From NCBI RefSeq assembly GCF_000223905.1, contig NC_015948.1, positions 1,426,001-1,490,000 on the forward strand: a DNA stretch of 64,000 bases, in the 5' to 3' direction. Every line of letters starts with the position of its first letter. The first letter of the stretch is position 1. The notes beneath the pieces are model-generated. The model made no database searches and had not been told where the DNA came from. It saw only the letters and a program-made list of their open reading frames with translations. The stretch is from Haloarcula hispanica ATCC 33960 (GTDB lineage: Archaea; Halobacteriota; Halobacteria; Halobacteriales; Haloarculaceae). Shown here piece after piece: positions 26,547 through 33,665 of the stretch. Made by a program: the position numbers and the translations under genes.

Positions 26547-27277
26547 GCGATACGAGCGAGGATTCGGGCCTTGACCGCGGGACTGGCCGCATCGCGGAGG
26601 ACGGCGTGTTTGTCGTCGGCACCGACACCGGCGTCGGCAAGACGGTCGTGACTGCCGGGCTGACGGGCTGGCTACGGGACGCGGGTACGGAGGCAGTCGC
26701 CGTCAAGCCCTGCCAGACCGGATATCCGCCGGACGACGACGCGGCGTTCGTCGAGTCCGTCTGCGGTGCGACCGAGGCCGCGGTCTGTCTGAAGCGGTTG
26801 TCGCCACCGCTGGCACCGGAAGTGGCCGCAAGAGAAGCAGATGACGATGTCACGCTTTCTTACGAGTCGATCCGCGACGGAGTCGCCGATGTCGTGGCAG
26901 GAAGCGAGACGGCTGTCGTCGAGGGTATCGGTGGCCTGCGCGTCCCACTCGCGGACGGTCGGGAGATCATCGACCTCGTTTCGGATATCGGGCTTCCCGC
27001 GCTGGTCGTCGCCCGCTCGGGCCTCGGGACGCTCAATCACACGGCGTTGACGGTCCGAGCGCTCCGCCAGAGAGATGTGCCAGTCGTCGGTGTCGTTCTC
27101 AACGAGTACGAAGGCGCGACGACCGCAGAGCGGACGAATCCGTCGGTCATCGAACGGATGACCGGGTGCTCCGTCTGGCCCGTTCCGCCGCTGGACGTCG
27201 AGTCGTCAGACAGCGTGATTTCGGGGATCAGCACAGATCTCCCGCGGTCGGTGGTACGGCCAGCTATCGACCAGTAG
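26543..27277 (+). CDS. bioD: Dethiobiotin synthase
   Basis: The 244-residue ATP-dependent enzyme closes the ureido ring of dethiobiotin from DAPA and CO2. It has the P-loop Gly26-Thr-Asp-Thr-Gly-Val-Gly-Lys-Thr34, Lys-Pro-Cys-Gln-Thr-Gly, and the Val-Glu-Gly-Ile-Gly-Gly-Leu-Arg-Val-Pro motif. An N-terminal acidic extension of about 20 residues precedes the P-loop. The ATG overlaps the bioF stop (ATGA), completing the operon. Confidence 0.95.
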   Translation: MSDTSEDSGLDRGTGRIAEDGVFVVGTDTGVGKTVVTAGLTGWLRDAGTEAVAVKPCQTGYPPDDDAAFVESVCGATEAAVCLKRLSPPLAPEVAAREADDDVTLSYESIRDGVADVVAGSETAVVEGIGGLRVPLADGREIIDLVSDIGLPALVVARSGLGTLNHTALTVRALRQRDVPVVGVVLNEYEGATTAERTNPSVIERMTGCSVWPVPPLDVESSDSVISGISTDLPRSVVRPAIDQ

Positions 27278-27309
27278 CTGTCCATACGTGGCCGAGCAAA
27301 GGGGATAGA

Positions 27310-27327
27310 ACGGGGGCAAAACCCCGT
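27310..27327. terminator. Hairpin after bioD, likely terminator
   Basis: ACGGGG (27310-27315) and CCCCGT (27322-27327) form a perfect 6-bp stem with loop GCAAAA, 33 bp after the bioD stop. It is followed within 14 bp by a second perfect stem at 27341-27357. No long T-run follows, so termination activity is uncertain. Confidence 0.5.
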
Positions 27328-27340
27328 CGTGTGACACTAC

Positions 27341-27468
27341 GGAGCCGGTAAGGCTCCATCTGATACTTGACTACCAACCACTAAAATAGTAAGGCACGTT
27401 TCATGTGGAGGTTTCGCCCTAGCGCGGGGCCATGTTCCGTTAGGAACGGACTAACGCCCAGCCGAAAC
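27341..27468. other. Structured convergent intergenic segment
   Basis: Besides the hairpin GGAGCC-GGTAA-GGCTCC (27341-27357), the segment holds a nested set of helices: GTTTCG (27411-27416) with CGAAAC (27463-27468), GGGC (27427-27430) with GCCC (27456-27459), and GTTCC-GTTA-GGAAC (27434-27447). It lies between two convergent genes, so no promoter is expected there. It may be a small RNA, a transposon end remnant of IS200/IS605 type, or only terminators. Confidence 0.4.
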
Positions 27469-27475
27469 GACGGTA

Positions 27476-28552
27476 CTACAGATCGATTGACAGCAGCGCC
27501 TCGATATCGACACCGTCGTCCAGTAGCGACTGCATACGGTCGACTGTTGCCTCGTTGCGTGTCTGGCCGGTCCGGAGCACCTCCTCGACCCTGTCTATCG
27601 TCGTCCGCGTGTCCGATTGGACTGACAGCACTGGGACGTTTTTCTCGGCCGCCTGTCCGATGACCGCACTGGGGGGCTGGAACCCACCCGTGAGGAGTAG
27701 CGCCTTGATACCGGACGCTTCGAGAGCAGCGGTCTGGACCTCCGAGCGGTCGCCGCCGGTGACGACGACGGCATCGCGCGTCCGCCGGAAGCGTTCGAGT
27801 GCGCTGCTCCCGCTCATCGCGCCGACGCTGAACCGCTCGACGTGGACGTCAGTGTTGGCATCGCCAGTGAGGATGTCCGCGCCGAGGTTCCGGGCGAGGT
27901 CGGCAACGGTGACGCCGGCGAGCGAGCGGTCACGCGGCAGAATGCCGTGGACTGGAATCCCCTCGCCTTCGAGGAACGGAACCACGTCGTCGGCGAGTTC
28001 GTCCACCGTCGCGTCGGTGACGCCGTTGAACAGGACGCCGTCGAGTCGATCACCGATCGCCCGGGCCGCGGACAAAATCTCGTCCGTATCACTGGGCGTA
28101 TCGTAGCCGGTGACTAACAGCACGCGGGCGTCGAGCAGTTCCGCGATATCGATGTCTGTGAGGTCGACGATACTGCCGGTCGTCAGGTCGCTACTCCCCT
28201 CGACGAGGAGCAGGTCGGTCCCGTCAGAACACGTCTCGATGCCCTCTTGCAGTCGCTTGCGGAGGTCATCCGGGTCCTCACGCCCGCGGATGGCTTCCTG
28301 GATGAACGTCGGCGAGTAGACGATGGGTTCCATGTCGTGGAGGTCGGTCTCCAGATCGAGCAGTTCGCGGGCGAGCATCGGGTCCTCGTCTCGCGTCTTG
28401 CCGACCGCGCTCCGCAGGCGCGTCCCCTTGGGCTTCATGTAGCCGACGTCGTAGCCCGCGTCGTGGGCACGCGTCGCTAGCGCGAGCGTGATAGCCGTCT
28501 TGCCGATACCTTCCTCCAGTGACGTGACGAGTAGCGTGTTCGTGTCGGTCAT
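27476..28552 (-). CDS. Phosphotransacetylase-like protein (BioD-like P-loop domain plus DRTGG domain)
   Basis: The 358-residue protein has an N-terminal dethiobiotin-synthase-like P-loop domain (Thr-Ser-Leu-Glu-Glu-Gly-Ile-Gly-Lys-Thr, about 10-19; Met-Lys-Pro-Lys-Gly; Val-Glu-Gly-Ser) and a C-terminal DRTGG-like region. This is the regulatory front half of some bacterial Pta proteins without the catalytic acyltransferase domain. It overlaps the end of the acd gene by ATGA, so I infer a regulatory or accessory role in acetyl-CoA/acetate metabolism. It probably senses a nucleotide; catalytic Pta activity is unlikely without the missing domain. Confidence 0.82.
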   Translation of the reverse strand: MTDTNTLLVTSLEEGIGKTAITLALATRAHDAGYDVGYMKPKGTRLRSAVGKTRDEDPMLARELLDLETDLHDMEPIVYSPTFIQEAIRGREDPDDLRKRLQEGIETCSDGTDLLLVEGSSDLTTGSIVDLTDIDIAELLDARVLLVTGYDTPSDTDEILSAARAIGDRLDGVLFNGVTDATVDELADDVVPFLEGEGIPVHGILPRDRSLAGVTVADLARNLGADILTGDANTDVHVERFSVGAMSGSSALERFRRTRDAVVVTGGDRSEVQTAALEASGIKALLLTGGFQPPSAVIGQAAEKNVPVLSVQSDTRTTIDRVEEVLRTGQTRNEATVDRMQSLLDDGVDIEALLSIDL

Positions 28553-30654
28553 AGTTTCTCCTGATCGAGGGTGAGTCGCAGGTCGACCGCCTGCACCCCG
28601 TCGGGCGTCGCGACGAGGGGGTTGATGTCCAGTTCGACGATAGCGGGGAAGTCAGTGACGAGCTGCGAGAGCCGCTGGATGGTTTCGACCAGCGTCGCTT
28701 CGTCGACGGGGTCGCGGCCTCTCGCACCGCGCAACAGCGGTGCGGAGTCGATGTCGTCGAGCATCCCTTTCGCCTCGGTCTCGCTGACGGGGGCGACACT
28801 GACAGTGTTGTCTTCGAGCACCTCGACGAAAATCCCGCCGAGGCCGAACAACAGCAGCGGCCCGAACTGCGGGTCGCGGTTCATCCCGAGGATCGTCTCG
28901 ACGCCGTTGTCGAGGTCGACCATCTCCTGTACCTGAACGCCGAGAATTGTCGCATCCTCCTGGTAGTTGCGCGCTCTGACGACGAGGTCCTCGTAGGTGT
29001 CCCGGACGTCTTCGACGGGGACACCGACCTCGACACCGCCGATGTCTGACTTGTGCAGGATGTCCGGGCTGACGATTTTCATCACCACGTCGTCGCCGAT
29101 TTCCTCGGCGATAGCCTCCGCTTCGACGGGCGAGGAGACGACATCGCCCTGCGGTGTCGGAATCCCGTACGCGTCGAGCAGTTCCATCGCTTCCACGCCG
29201 AGCCGGTTCGACCCGCGCCGGGCACCGGATTCGAGTATCTCGCGGGCCCGCTCGCGGTCCACGTCGAACGTCGTCGGCTCCTCGTACTCGGTCGTCCTGA
29301 TCTCCCGATAGCGTCTGAGAGCGTCCAGACTCCCGACGGCGCGGGCCGGATCGAAGTAGTTCGGCACGCCGGCTTCGCTCAGGACGTTCGCACCGGCGTC
29401 GACGGACTTCCCACCCATCAGCGTCGCCGCGACGGGTTTTTCGAACCGCTCTTGCTGTTCGACGACGCGTTCCGAGAGTTCCTCGAAGGAAAGCACTGCG
29501 GTCGGACAGGCGACGACGACGGCCATCGAAACGTTGTCGTCCGCAAGGACTGTTTCGAGGGCTGTCTCGAAGCGCTCGGCGGGAGCATCGCCGATAATGT
29601 CGACCGGGTTGTAGATGTTGGCCTCATCAGGCATCTCTTCGCGGAGTCGGGAGAACGTCTCGTCGCCGAACTGCGCGAGTTGCAGGTCCGAGTCGCCGAC
29701 GGCGTCGGTCGTCATCACGCCGGGGCCGCCGGCGTTCGTGACGATAGCGATTTCGTCTCCGTCCGGGAGCGGCTGGCCGGCGAGAATCTGGGCGTAGTCG
29801 AACAGTTCCTGTACGGATTCGACGCGGAGCGTTCCGGCCTTGTCGAGGCCGGCCTCGTAGGCCCGCTCCGAACCGGCCATCGCACCGGTGTGGGAGGCCG
29901 CCGCGCTCGCACCCGCGTCCGTGCGGCCGGACTTGACAAGCACAATCGGCGTCTCCTGTGTCACCTCACGAGCCGTCTGTACGAACGAGGACCCATCATT
30001 GATGTCCTCAAGATAGCCCAGAATGACATCAGTATCAGGGTCGTCACCCCACTCAGCGACGAAATCGCTCTCGTCTAGCACCGCTTTGTTCCCGAGTGAG
30101 ACGATGTCTTTGAAGCCGACATCGCGCTCGGCGGCCCAGTCCAGCACGGCGGTGATGAACGCGCCCGACTGGCTCATAAAGGAGATGTCGCCATCGCTGG
30201 CCATCTCATTGCCGAAGGTGGCATTGAGCCCAACAGGGGTCGACATTACGCCGAGGCTGTTCGGGCCGACCAGATTCAGGTCGTATTTGCGGGCCGCCTC
30301 GCGGAGCCGCTGCTCGCGTTCGGCCCCATCACTGCCGGTCTCACCGAAGCCAGCGGTGATGACGACCACGTTTTCGATACCCGCTTCCCCGGCGTTCTCG
30401 ATAACGTCGACCGCCACCGTCGGCGGCACGACGACGACAGCCACGTCGACCGACCCGGGGTCTTCCAGGCCGGCGAGGTTGTCGTAACACGGCAATCCAA
30501 GCACTGTCTCTTTGTTCGGGTTTACGGCCACGACCTCCCCTGCAAACGAATCGAGCAGGTTCGTGGTGACCGCGTGACCGACGGACCCCTCCGAATCGGT
30601 CGCCCCGACCACTGCGACACGTTCCGGCGCAAACAACGTCGATAATCGTCCCAT
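28549..30654 (-). CDS. acd: Acetate-CoA ligase (ADP-forming), fused alpha-beta
   Basis: The 701-residue enzyme converts acetyl-CoA, ADP and phosphate to acetate, CoA and ATP, a main archaeal acetate-forming, energy-conserving step. The N-terminal CoA-binding and ligase domains (about 1-455) include Val-Gly-Pro-Asn-Ser-Leu-Gly and the Ser-His255-Thr-Gly-Ala phosphohistidine motif. The C-terminal ATP-grasp domain (about 475-700) has Val-Met-Lys-Ile-Val-Ser-Pro-Asp-Ile-Leu-His-Lys-Ser-Asp. The single-chain alpha-beta order matches haloarchaeal ACD. A TATA-free short leader of 133 bp separates it from the divergent gene. Confidence 0.95.
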   Translation of the reverse strand: MGRLSTLFAPERVAVVGATDSEGSVGHAVTTNLLDSFAGEVVAVNPNKETVLGLPCYDNLAGLEDPGSVDVAVVVVPPTVAVDVIENAGEAGIENVVVITAGFGETGSDGAEREQRLREAARKYDLNLVGPNSLGVMSTPVGLNATFGNEMASDGDISFMSQSGAFITAVLDWAAERDVGFKDIVSLGNKAVLDESDFVAEWGDDPDTDVILGYLEDINDGSSFVQTAREVTQETPIVLVKSGRTDAGASAAASHTGAMAGSERAYEAGLDKAGTLRVESVQELFDYAQILAGQPLPDGDEIAIVTNAGGPGVMTTDAVGDSDLQLAQFGDETFSRLREEMPDEANIYNPVDIIGDAPAERFETALETVLADDNVSMAVVVACPTAVLSFEELSERVVEQQERFEKPVAATLMGGKSVDAGANVLSEAGVPNYFDPARAVGSLDALRRYREIRTTEYEEPTTFDVDRERAREILESGARRGSNRLGVEAMELLDAYGIPTPQGDVVSSPVEAEAIAEEIGDDVVMKIVSPDILHKSDIGGVEVGVPVEDVRDTYEDLVVRARNYQEDATILGVQVQEMVDLDNGVETILGMNRDPQFGPLLLFGLGGIFVEVLEDNTVSVAPVSETEAKGMLDDIDSAPLLRGARGRDPVDEATLVETIQRLSQLVTDFPAIVELDINPLVATPDGVQAVDLRLTLDQEKL

Positions 30655-30787
30655 GCCTCTACCTGGTGGTTACAGGGGGGCCCGAATATAGGTGTGGGGA
30701 ACTCCCAGCGAGCGGGAATCTAGACGATTCATTACCGCGATTTCGGTGTGACGGTGTTTTTGTTCGTCACCCCCGTAGCGGCGTCCG

Positions 30788-31177
30788 ATGACTGACGCAG
30801 CGCTCTTAGCACCGTTCGACGACGAAGTGGTCCGTGGAGTCGCAAGAGCAAACAGCGTCGACGAGGAACAGTTGCGAACCGCGCTCGCTGACCACCAGCA
30901 AACGATGCGTGACAATCCCGGTGTCGAGGACCTCGTTTACGAGTGGCGAAAGCGATTCGACGACGCAGTGCTACGTCGCACGCCCGAGACGTTCTTTATG
31001 GCGGTCAGAGAAACTGTCTGGGAAGAGTACGGCGCACATCTCGGTCTGGACGACTACCTCCTCGCCGCAGTCGTCGCGGTCCATCAGGAGCAAGTCCTCC
31101 GTGAAACAGCGGTCGACAGCAGCGGTATCGACGAGGACGCCGTTGCACTCGTCGTTTCCCGGCCGTTGTCGGAGTAG
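30788..31177 (+). CDS. Conserved haloarchaeal protein of unknown function
   Basis: The 129-residue soluble acidic protein is mostly helical, with Phe-Asp-Asp-Glu-Val near the N-terminus, a Tyr-Glu-Trp-Arg-Lys segment near residue 57 and a Trp-Glu-Glu-Tyr-Gly-x-His-Leu-Gly-Leu-x-Asp-Tyr-Leu segment near 80-93. I do not recognise a family with confidence, though the composition fits a conserved haloarchaeal cytosolic protein. It is divergent from acd, with a TATA-like element gtgtttttgttc at about 30750. Confidence 0.65.
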   Translation: MTDAALLAPFDDEVVRGVARANSVDEEQLRTALADHQQTMRDNPGVEDLVYEWRKRFDDAVLRRTPETFFMAVRETVWEEYGAHLGLDDYLLAAVVAVHQEQVLRETAVDSSGIDEDAVALVVSRPLSE

Positions 31178-31282
31178 TCCTATCCCTTTTGTTTCAAGCG
31201 CAGAGTGCTGACTCGAGCGAGGGTTGGTATCAGCGGATAATATTTCTGTTCAGGTAACCAGCCATTCTATCTTAGAACATAT

Positions 31283-31300
31283 TTTTTGGGTTCCCGAAAA
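31283..31300. promoter_or_regulatory. Imperfect palindrome in the dpsA promoter region
   Basis: TTTTTGGGTTCCCGAAAA is an 18-bp inverted repeat with one mismatched pair. It is flanked by two copies of ACATATTTT (31277-31285 and 31300-31308) spaced 23 bp apart. It ends about 20 bp upstream of the TATA-like tttaagtgg (31321), which lies 28 bp before the dpsA ATG. The position suits an activator or repressor of the iron/oxidative-stress gene. It does not match the TTAGG-type iron operator seen elsewhere here. Confidence 0.5.
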
Positions 31301-31348
31301 CATATTTTCACAAAACAATCTTTAAGTGGCTTCCCCCTGTACAATAAG

Positions 31349-31888
31349 ATGACTATGGCAACACAAGAGCATGTCCGACGCGAGTTCGGGAACGTCGAAG
31401 AGAACGAACTCCGCCTCGACAAGGAGAAGTCCGAGCAAGTAATCAACGCGCTGAATCAGGACTTGGCGGACACGTACACGCTGTACCATCAGGTCAAGAA
31501 GCACCACTGGAACGTTGAGGGCGCGGAGTTCCGCGACCTCCACCTGTTCCTCGGCGACGCCGCCGGCAACGCCGAAGAGGCAGCCGACGAACTCGCGGAG
31601 CGGGCCCAGGCCCTGGGCGGCACACCCGTCGCCGGCGGCAAGGCACAGGAAGAGCACGCATCGGTAGAACCGGAAGGGCAGGACGTGTACGACATCCGGA
31701 CGTCGCTCGAAAACGACCTCGAGATGTACGGCGACATCATCGAGTCGCTCCGTGATCACATCGACCTCGCGGAGAACCTCGGTGACCACGCGACGGCGCA
31801 GATCCTCCGGGAAATCATCGTGCAGACCGAGGAAGACGCACACCACATCGAGCACTACCTCGAAGACGACACGCTCGTCTTGGACTAA
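31349..31888 (+). CDS. dpsA: DNA-protecting ferritin-like protein DpsA
   Basis: The 179-residue Dps-family protein stores iron in a dodecameric shell and limits Fenton chemistry. Ferroxidase-site residues are visible in Lys-Lys-His-His-Trp-Asn-Val-Glu-Gly (about 50-58), His65 and the Asp-Glu-x2-Glu-Arg segment (about 80-85). It is very similar to the known halobacterial DpsA. I use the ATG at 31349; an ATG two codons later (31355) is also possible. The stretch tttaagtgg, 28 bp upstream, is a typical haloarchaeal TATA box for a near-leaderless transcript. Confidence 0.95.
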   Translation: MTMATQEHVRREFGNVEENELRLDKEKSEQVINALNQDLADTYTLYHQVKKHHWNVEGAEFRDLHLFLGDAAGNAEEAADELAERAQALGGTPVAGGKAQEEHASVEPEGQDVYDIRTSLENDLEMYGDIIESLRDHIDLAENLGDHATAQILREIIVQTEEDAHHIEHYLEDDTLVLD

Positions 31889-31922
31889 CGTCGGCCCACC
31901 GCCTTCTGCCGAATTTTCTGTT

Positions 31923-31944
31923 ACTGGTAGCGTCGCTACCCAGT
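31923..31944. terminator. Stem-loop after dpsA
   Basis: GGTAGC-GTC-GCTACC (31926-31940) forms a perfect 6-bp stem that extends outward as ACT/AGT across one bulged C. It begins 35 bp after the dpsA stop codon and probably ends its transcript or marks the 3' end of the convergent small gene. Confidence 0.5.
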
Positions 31945-32023
31945 TCAGATCGTGGAGAGACCCGCCTGTGAAGAAAGTAACTCAGGAGTCAGAGGAAAGA
32001 GAAACGCGGCGCGGACGAACGGA

Positions 32024-32173
32024 CTACCGTCGAAGGTCGACGGTGACGTCGGTCGAAATCCAACCGTCTCGGTTCCCGTCTTCGGTAAACACGGTTCTGT
32101 CAGCACCGCTGTCCAGTGCTGCAACGTCCGGGCGGTCCTCGGAGGTCTCGACATCGTCCGTCTGTGATGGCAT
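32024..32173 (-). CDS. 49-residue protein under an iron-type operator (DUF7331-like)
   Basis: An ATG at 32173 opens a 49-codon acidic frame ending at 32024. The C-terminus reads Thr-Val-Phe-Thr-Glu-Asp-Gly-Asn-Arg-Asp-Gly-Trp-Ile followed by Thr-Asp-Val-Thr-Val-Asp-Leu-Arg-Arg, which fits a family of tiny haloarchaeal proteins with a conserved Gly-Trp-Ile-x2-Asp core. The start lies 8 bp from a perfect TTAGG-N4-CCTAA palindrome, so expression is probably iron-controlled. It has no Cys and no hydrophobic segment. Function unknown. Confidence 0.65.
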   Translation of the reverse strand: MPSQTDDVETSEDRPDVAALDSGADRTVFTEDGNRDGWISTDVTVDLRR

Positions 32174-32181
32174 TACCTGAG

Positions 32182-32195
32182 TTAGGCACCCCTAA
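32182..32195. promoter_or_regulatory. Iron-repressor-type operator (TTAGG-N4-CCTAA)
   Basis: TTAGGCACCCCTAA is a full match to the 14-bp palindrome repeated in front of iron-transport genes in this window. It sits 8 bp upstream of the leftward 49-residue protein gene, where a bound DtxR/SirR/Idr-type repressor would block initiation. The rightward gene starts 126 bp away and is a less likely target. Confidence 0.7.
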
Positions 32196-32207
32196 AGCTA
32201 AAAGGAT

Positions 32208-32221
32208 TTTGGTTGGCCTAA
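32208..32221. promoter_or_regulatory. Second, degenerate iron-type operator
   Basis: TTTGGTTGGCCTAA matches TTAGG-N4-CCTAA with one mismatch and lies 26 bp centre to centre from the perfect site. Paired sites of this kind also occur before the iron-binding-protein gene at 36.1-37.2 kb. Confidence 0.5.
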
Positions 32222-32321
32222 TCATCTGTGGCTGCCAGCCCCCACACCGGGGGCAGAGACGACACGAAACCGGCCGGCCACACGGCGCGGCCTTTAGTAC
32301 CCGAGGCGACAAGAGAGAGGT

Positions 32322-32906
32322 ATGAGCTCGGACGACGACCTTTCCGCCCTGATTACGGACCTCGTTACGACGCTGCAGGAGCTAGAGACGGAGGTCGAGC
32401 CTACGACCGACAGCGGCCTGCCGCGGCCGCCGACACCGAGCGAACTCCTCCGGTTCACCAGCGACGTGACCATTCCTGCGGTCATTCTGGTGTTGAAGAC
32501 CAACATCGAGGCGCTGAAGATACTCCGTCGAGCCCTCCGAATGGCCGAAGGGCGGCCGACATCGACCGGGTCCGCCTCGGATGAGGTGCGACAGCGTGCG
32601 AGTGATCTGAGTCGGGCCACGCTCTCTCGCCTCGACGGTGCGTTGACCGACCTCCAGCAGGCTGTCGAAGGGACACCGGAAGATGAAGAGGCCCGCGAGC
32701 TTATTCAGGAAGCCCAACAATTGCGTGGCCAGATCCAGGATAGATTAGCCAATGAACCAGGGGTGAGCGAGGAGGTCGACTCCGACCAGGTTACTGACGT
32801 CCCAGTGGACGTAGACGCCGAACTACGGTCGATAAAGGACGATATCGAAGGTCCAGACAGGGACGACACCGGTCCCGAAGACGGAGAGGGGAGCGACGAG
32901 GAGTAA
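32322..32906 (+). CDS. Conserved haloarchaeal helical protein (DUF7547-like)
   Basis: The 194-residue acidic protein has a conserved Gly-Leu-Pro-Arg-Pro-Pro-Thr-Pro-Ser-Glu-Leu-Leu-Arg-Phe motif (about 31-44), a short hydrophobic helix (about 48-60), a long helical region and a final Asp/Glu/Gly-rich tail. It resembles haloarchaeal proteins annotated DUF7547 that often occur near gas-vesicle or envelope genes, but no such genes are here. Function unknown; it may associate with the membrane through the hydrophobic helix. Confidence 0.75.
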   Translation: MSSDDDLSALITDLVTTLQELETEVEPTTDSGLPRPPTPSELLRFTSDVTIPAVILVLKTNIEALKILRRALRMAEGRPTSTGSASDEVRQRASDLSRATLSRLDGALTDLQQAVEGTPEDEEARELIQEAQQLRGQIQDRLANEPGVSEEVDSDQVTDVPVDVDAELRSIKDDIEGPDRDDTGPEDGEGSDEE

Positions 32907-32985
32907 AGAACTTCAGCGTAGTGTGAGAGTTTCACTCCTGGAAACATAATGATTTATTATGTCACAGAGCTAGGTACGAATACCG

Positions 32986-33465
32986 ATGTCCAGCTCTACT
33001 GCTCCGGGCAGTCGTCGGGCGACCCTGTTCGTCCGGTCTGACCTCCCAGCGCTGTCACAGAAACGCTGTACCGCTATCGAACGTGAGCTACAGGAGCTGG
33101 TGTGCCGTGGCGTACTCGACGACGTCGACACAGTCGAGTGGGAGAAGCGCGTGCCGCTGCAGGGCTCCGGTAACGGACCTGAGCGGGACCTGTACAACGA
33201 GTTTGCGGAGTGGGCCCGCGAGGCTGGTGTCTGCCTCGCGCCGTTTTTCGACACCCGGCTCCGTTACAGTTCGACGACGGGCGAGAAGCGCCGCGAACTC
33301 GTCATGCCGGCCGTCTGCCTCGCAGTCTACGAGAGCGGTGACCTCGTACAGGTTGCCCCCTTCGCCGACAGAGGCCGAACTGAGTCCGTCGAAGAGTGTA
33401 TCGCCGAGCTGGCTGAGACGGGGGCCCTTCCCGACACCTATTCGACAACGGTTTCGACCGTATAG
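32986..33465 (+). CDS. HTH-domain-type haloarchaeal protein
   Basis: The 159-residue protein shows the conserved haloarchaeal pattern Phe-Val-Arg-Ser-Asp-Leu-Pro near the N-terminus, Trp-Glu-Lys-Arg-Val-Pro-Leu (about 51-57), Phe-Ala-Glu-Trp-Ala-x-Glu-Ala-Gly-Val-x-Leu-x-Pro-Phe-Phe (about 73-88) and Met-Pro-Ala-Val-Cys-Leu-Ala-Val-Tyr. Proteins with this pattern are annotated as HTH-domain proteins. An AT-rich promoter (taatgatttattatg, about 32946) lies about 35 bp upstream. A small downstream frame may be cotranscribed. Its DNA targets are unknown. Confidence 0.75.
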   Translation: MSSSTAPGSRRATLFVRSDLPALSQKRCTAIERELQELVCRGVLDDVDTVEWEKRVPLQGSGNGPERDLYNEFAEWAREAGVCLAPFFDTRLRYSSTTGEKRRELVMPAVCLAVYESGDLVQVAPFADRGRTESVEECIAELAETGALPDTYSTTVSTV

Positions 33466-33524
33466 CGCACTCACGTTCTGTTCGCGGCTTCTACGTCGTC
33501 TTCGGCGGCGCCGACGGGTACAGC

Positions 33525-33665
33525 ATGCTCAGCGACGCAACTGTCCTCGTCTCGTCGAACGAGGACGCACTCCTCTCCGACCTCGTCAGCAACACTATCG
33601 AGGAACAGGGGACGATTTCGCCGACGACAGACGGTCGGATTATCCGACAGGGTGAGGAGAGCTGA
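33525..33665 (+). CDS. Possible 46-residue protein downstream of the HTH gene
   Basis: An ATG at 33525 opens a 46-codon acidic frame ending at 33665, one base before the stop of the convergent OB-fold gene. The frame stays open upstream (with Gly-Phe-Tyr-Val-Val-Phe-Gly-Gly-Ala-Asp-Gly) without another good start. The amino-acid composition is haloarchaea-like, but I do not recognise it. It could be a real micro-protein, the C-terminus of a decayed gene, or chance. Confidence 0.35.
   Translation: MLSDATVLVSSNEDALLSDLVSNTIEEQGTISPTTDGRIIRQGEES

Noticed and set aside
27434..27455. Iron-type operator in the bioD/Pta-like intergenic gap
   Set aside because: It contains TTAGG, but the downstream half is not CCTAA at the right spacing and it forms part of a hairpin in a convergent region.
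27411..27480. Archaeal H/ACA guide RNA
   Set aside because: There is a nested stem and an ACA near its 3' side, but I could not find a pseudouridylation pocket of the usual shape or a K-turn, and the ACA overlaps the neighbouring gene's stop.
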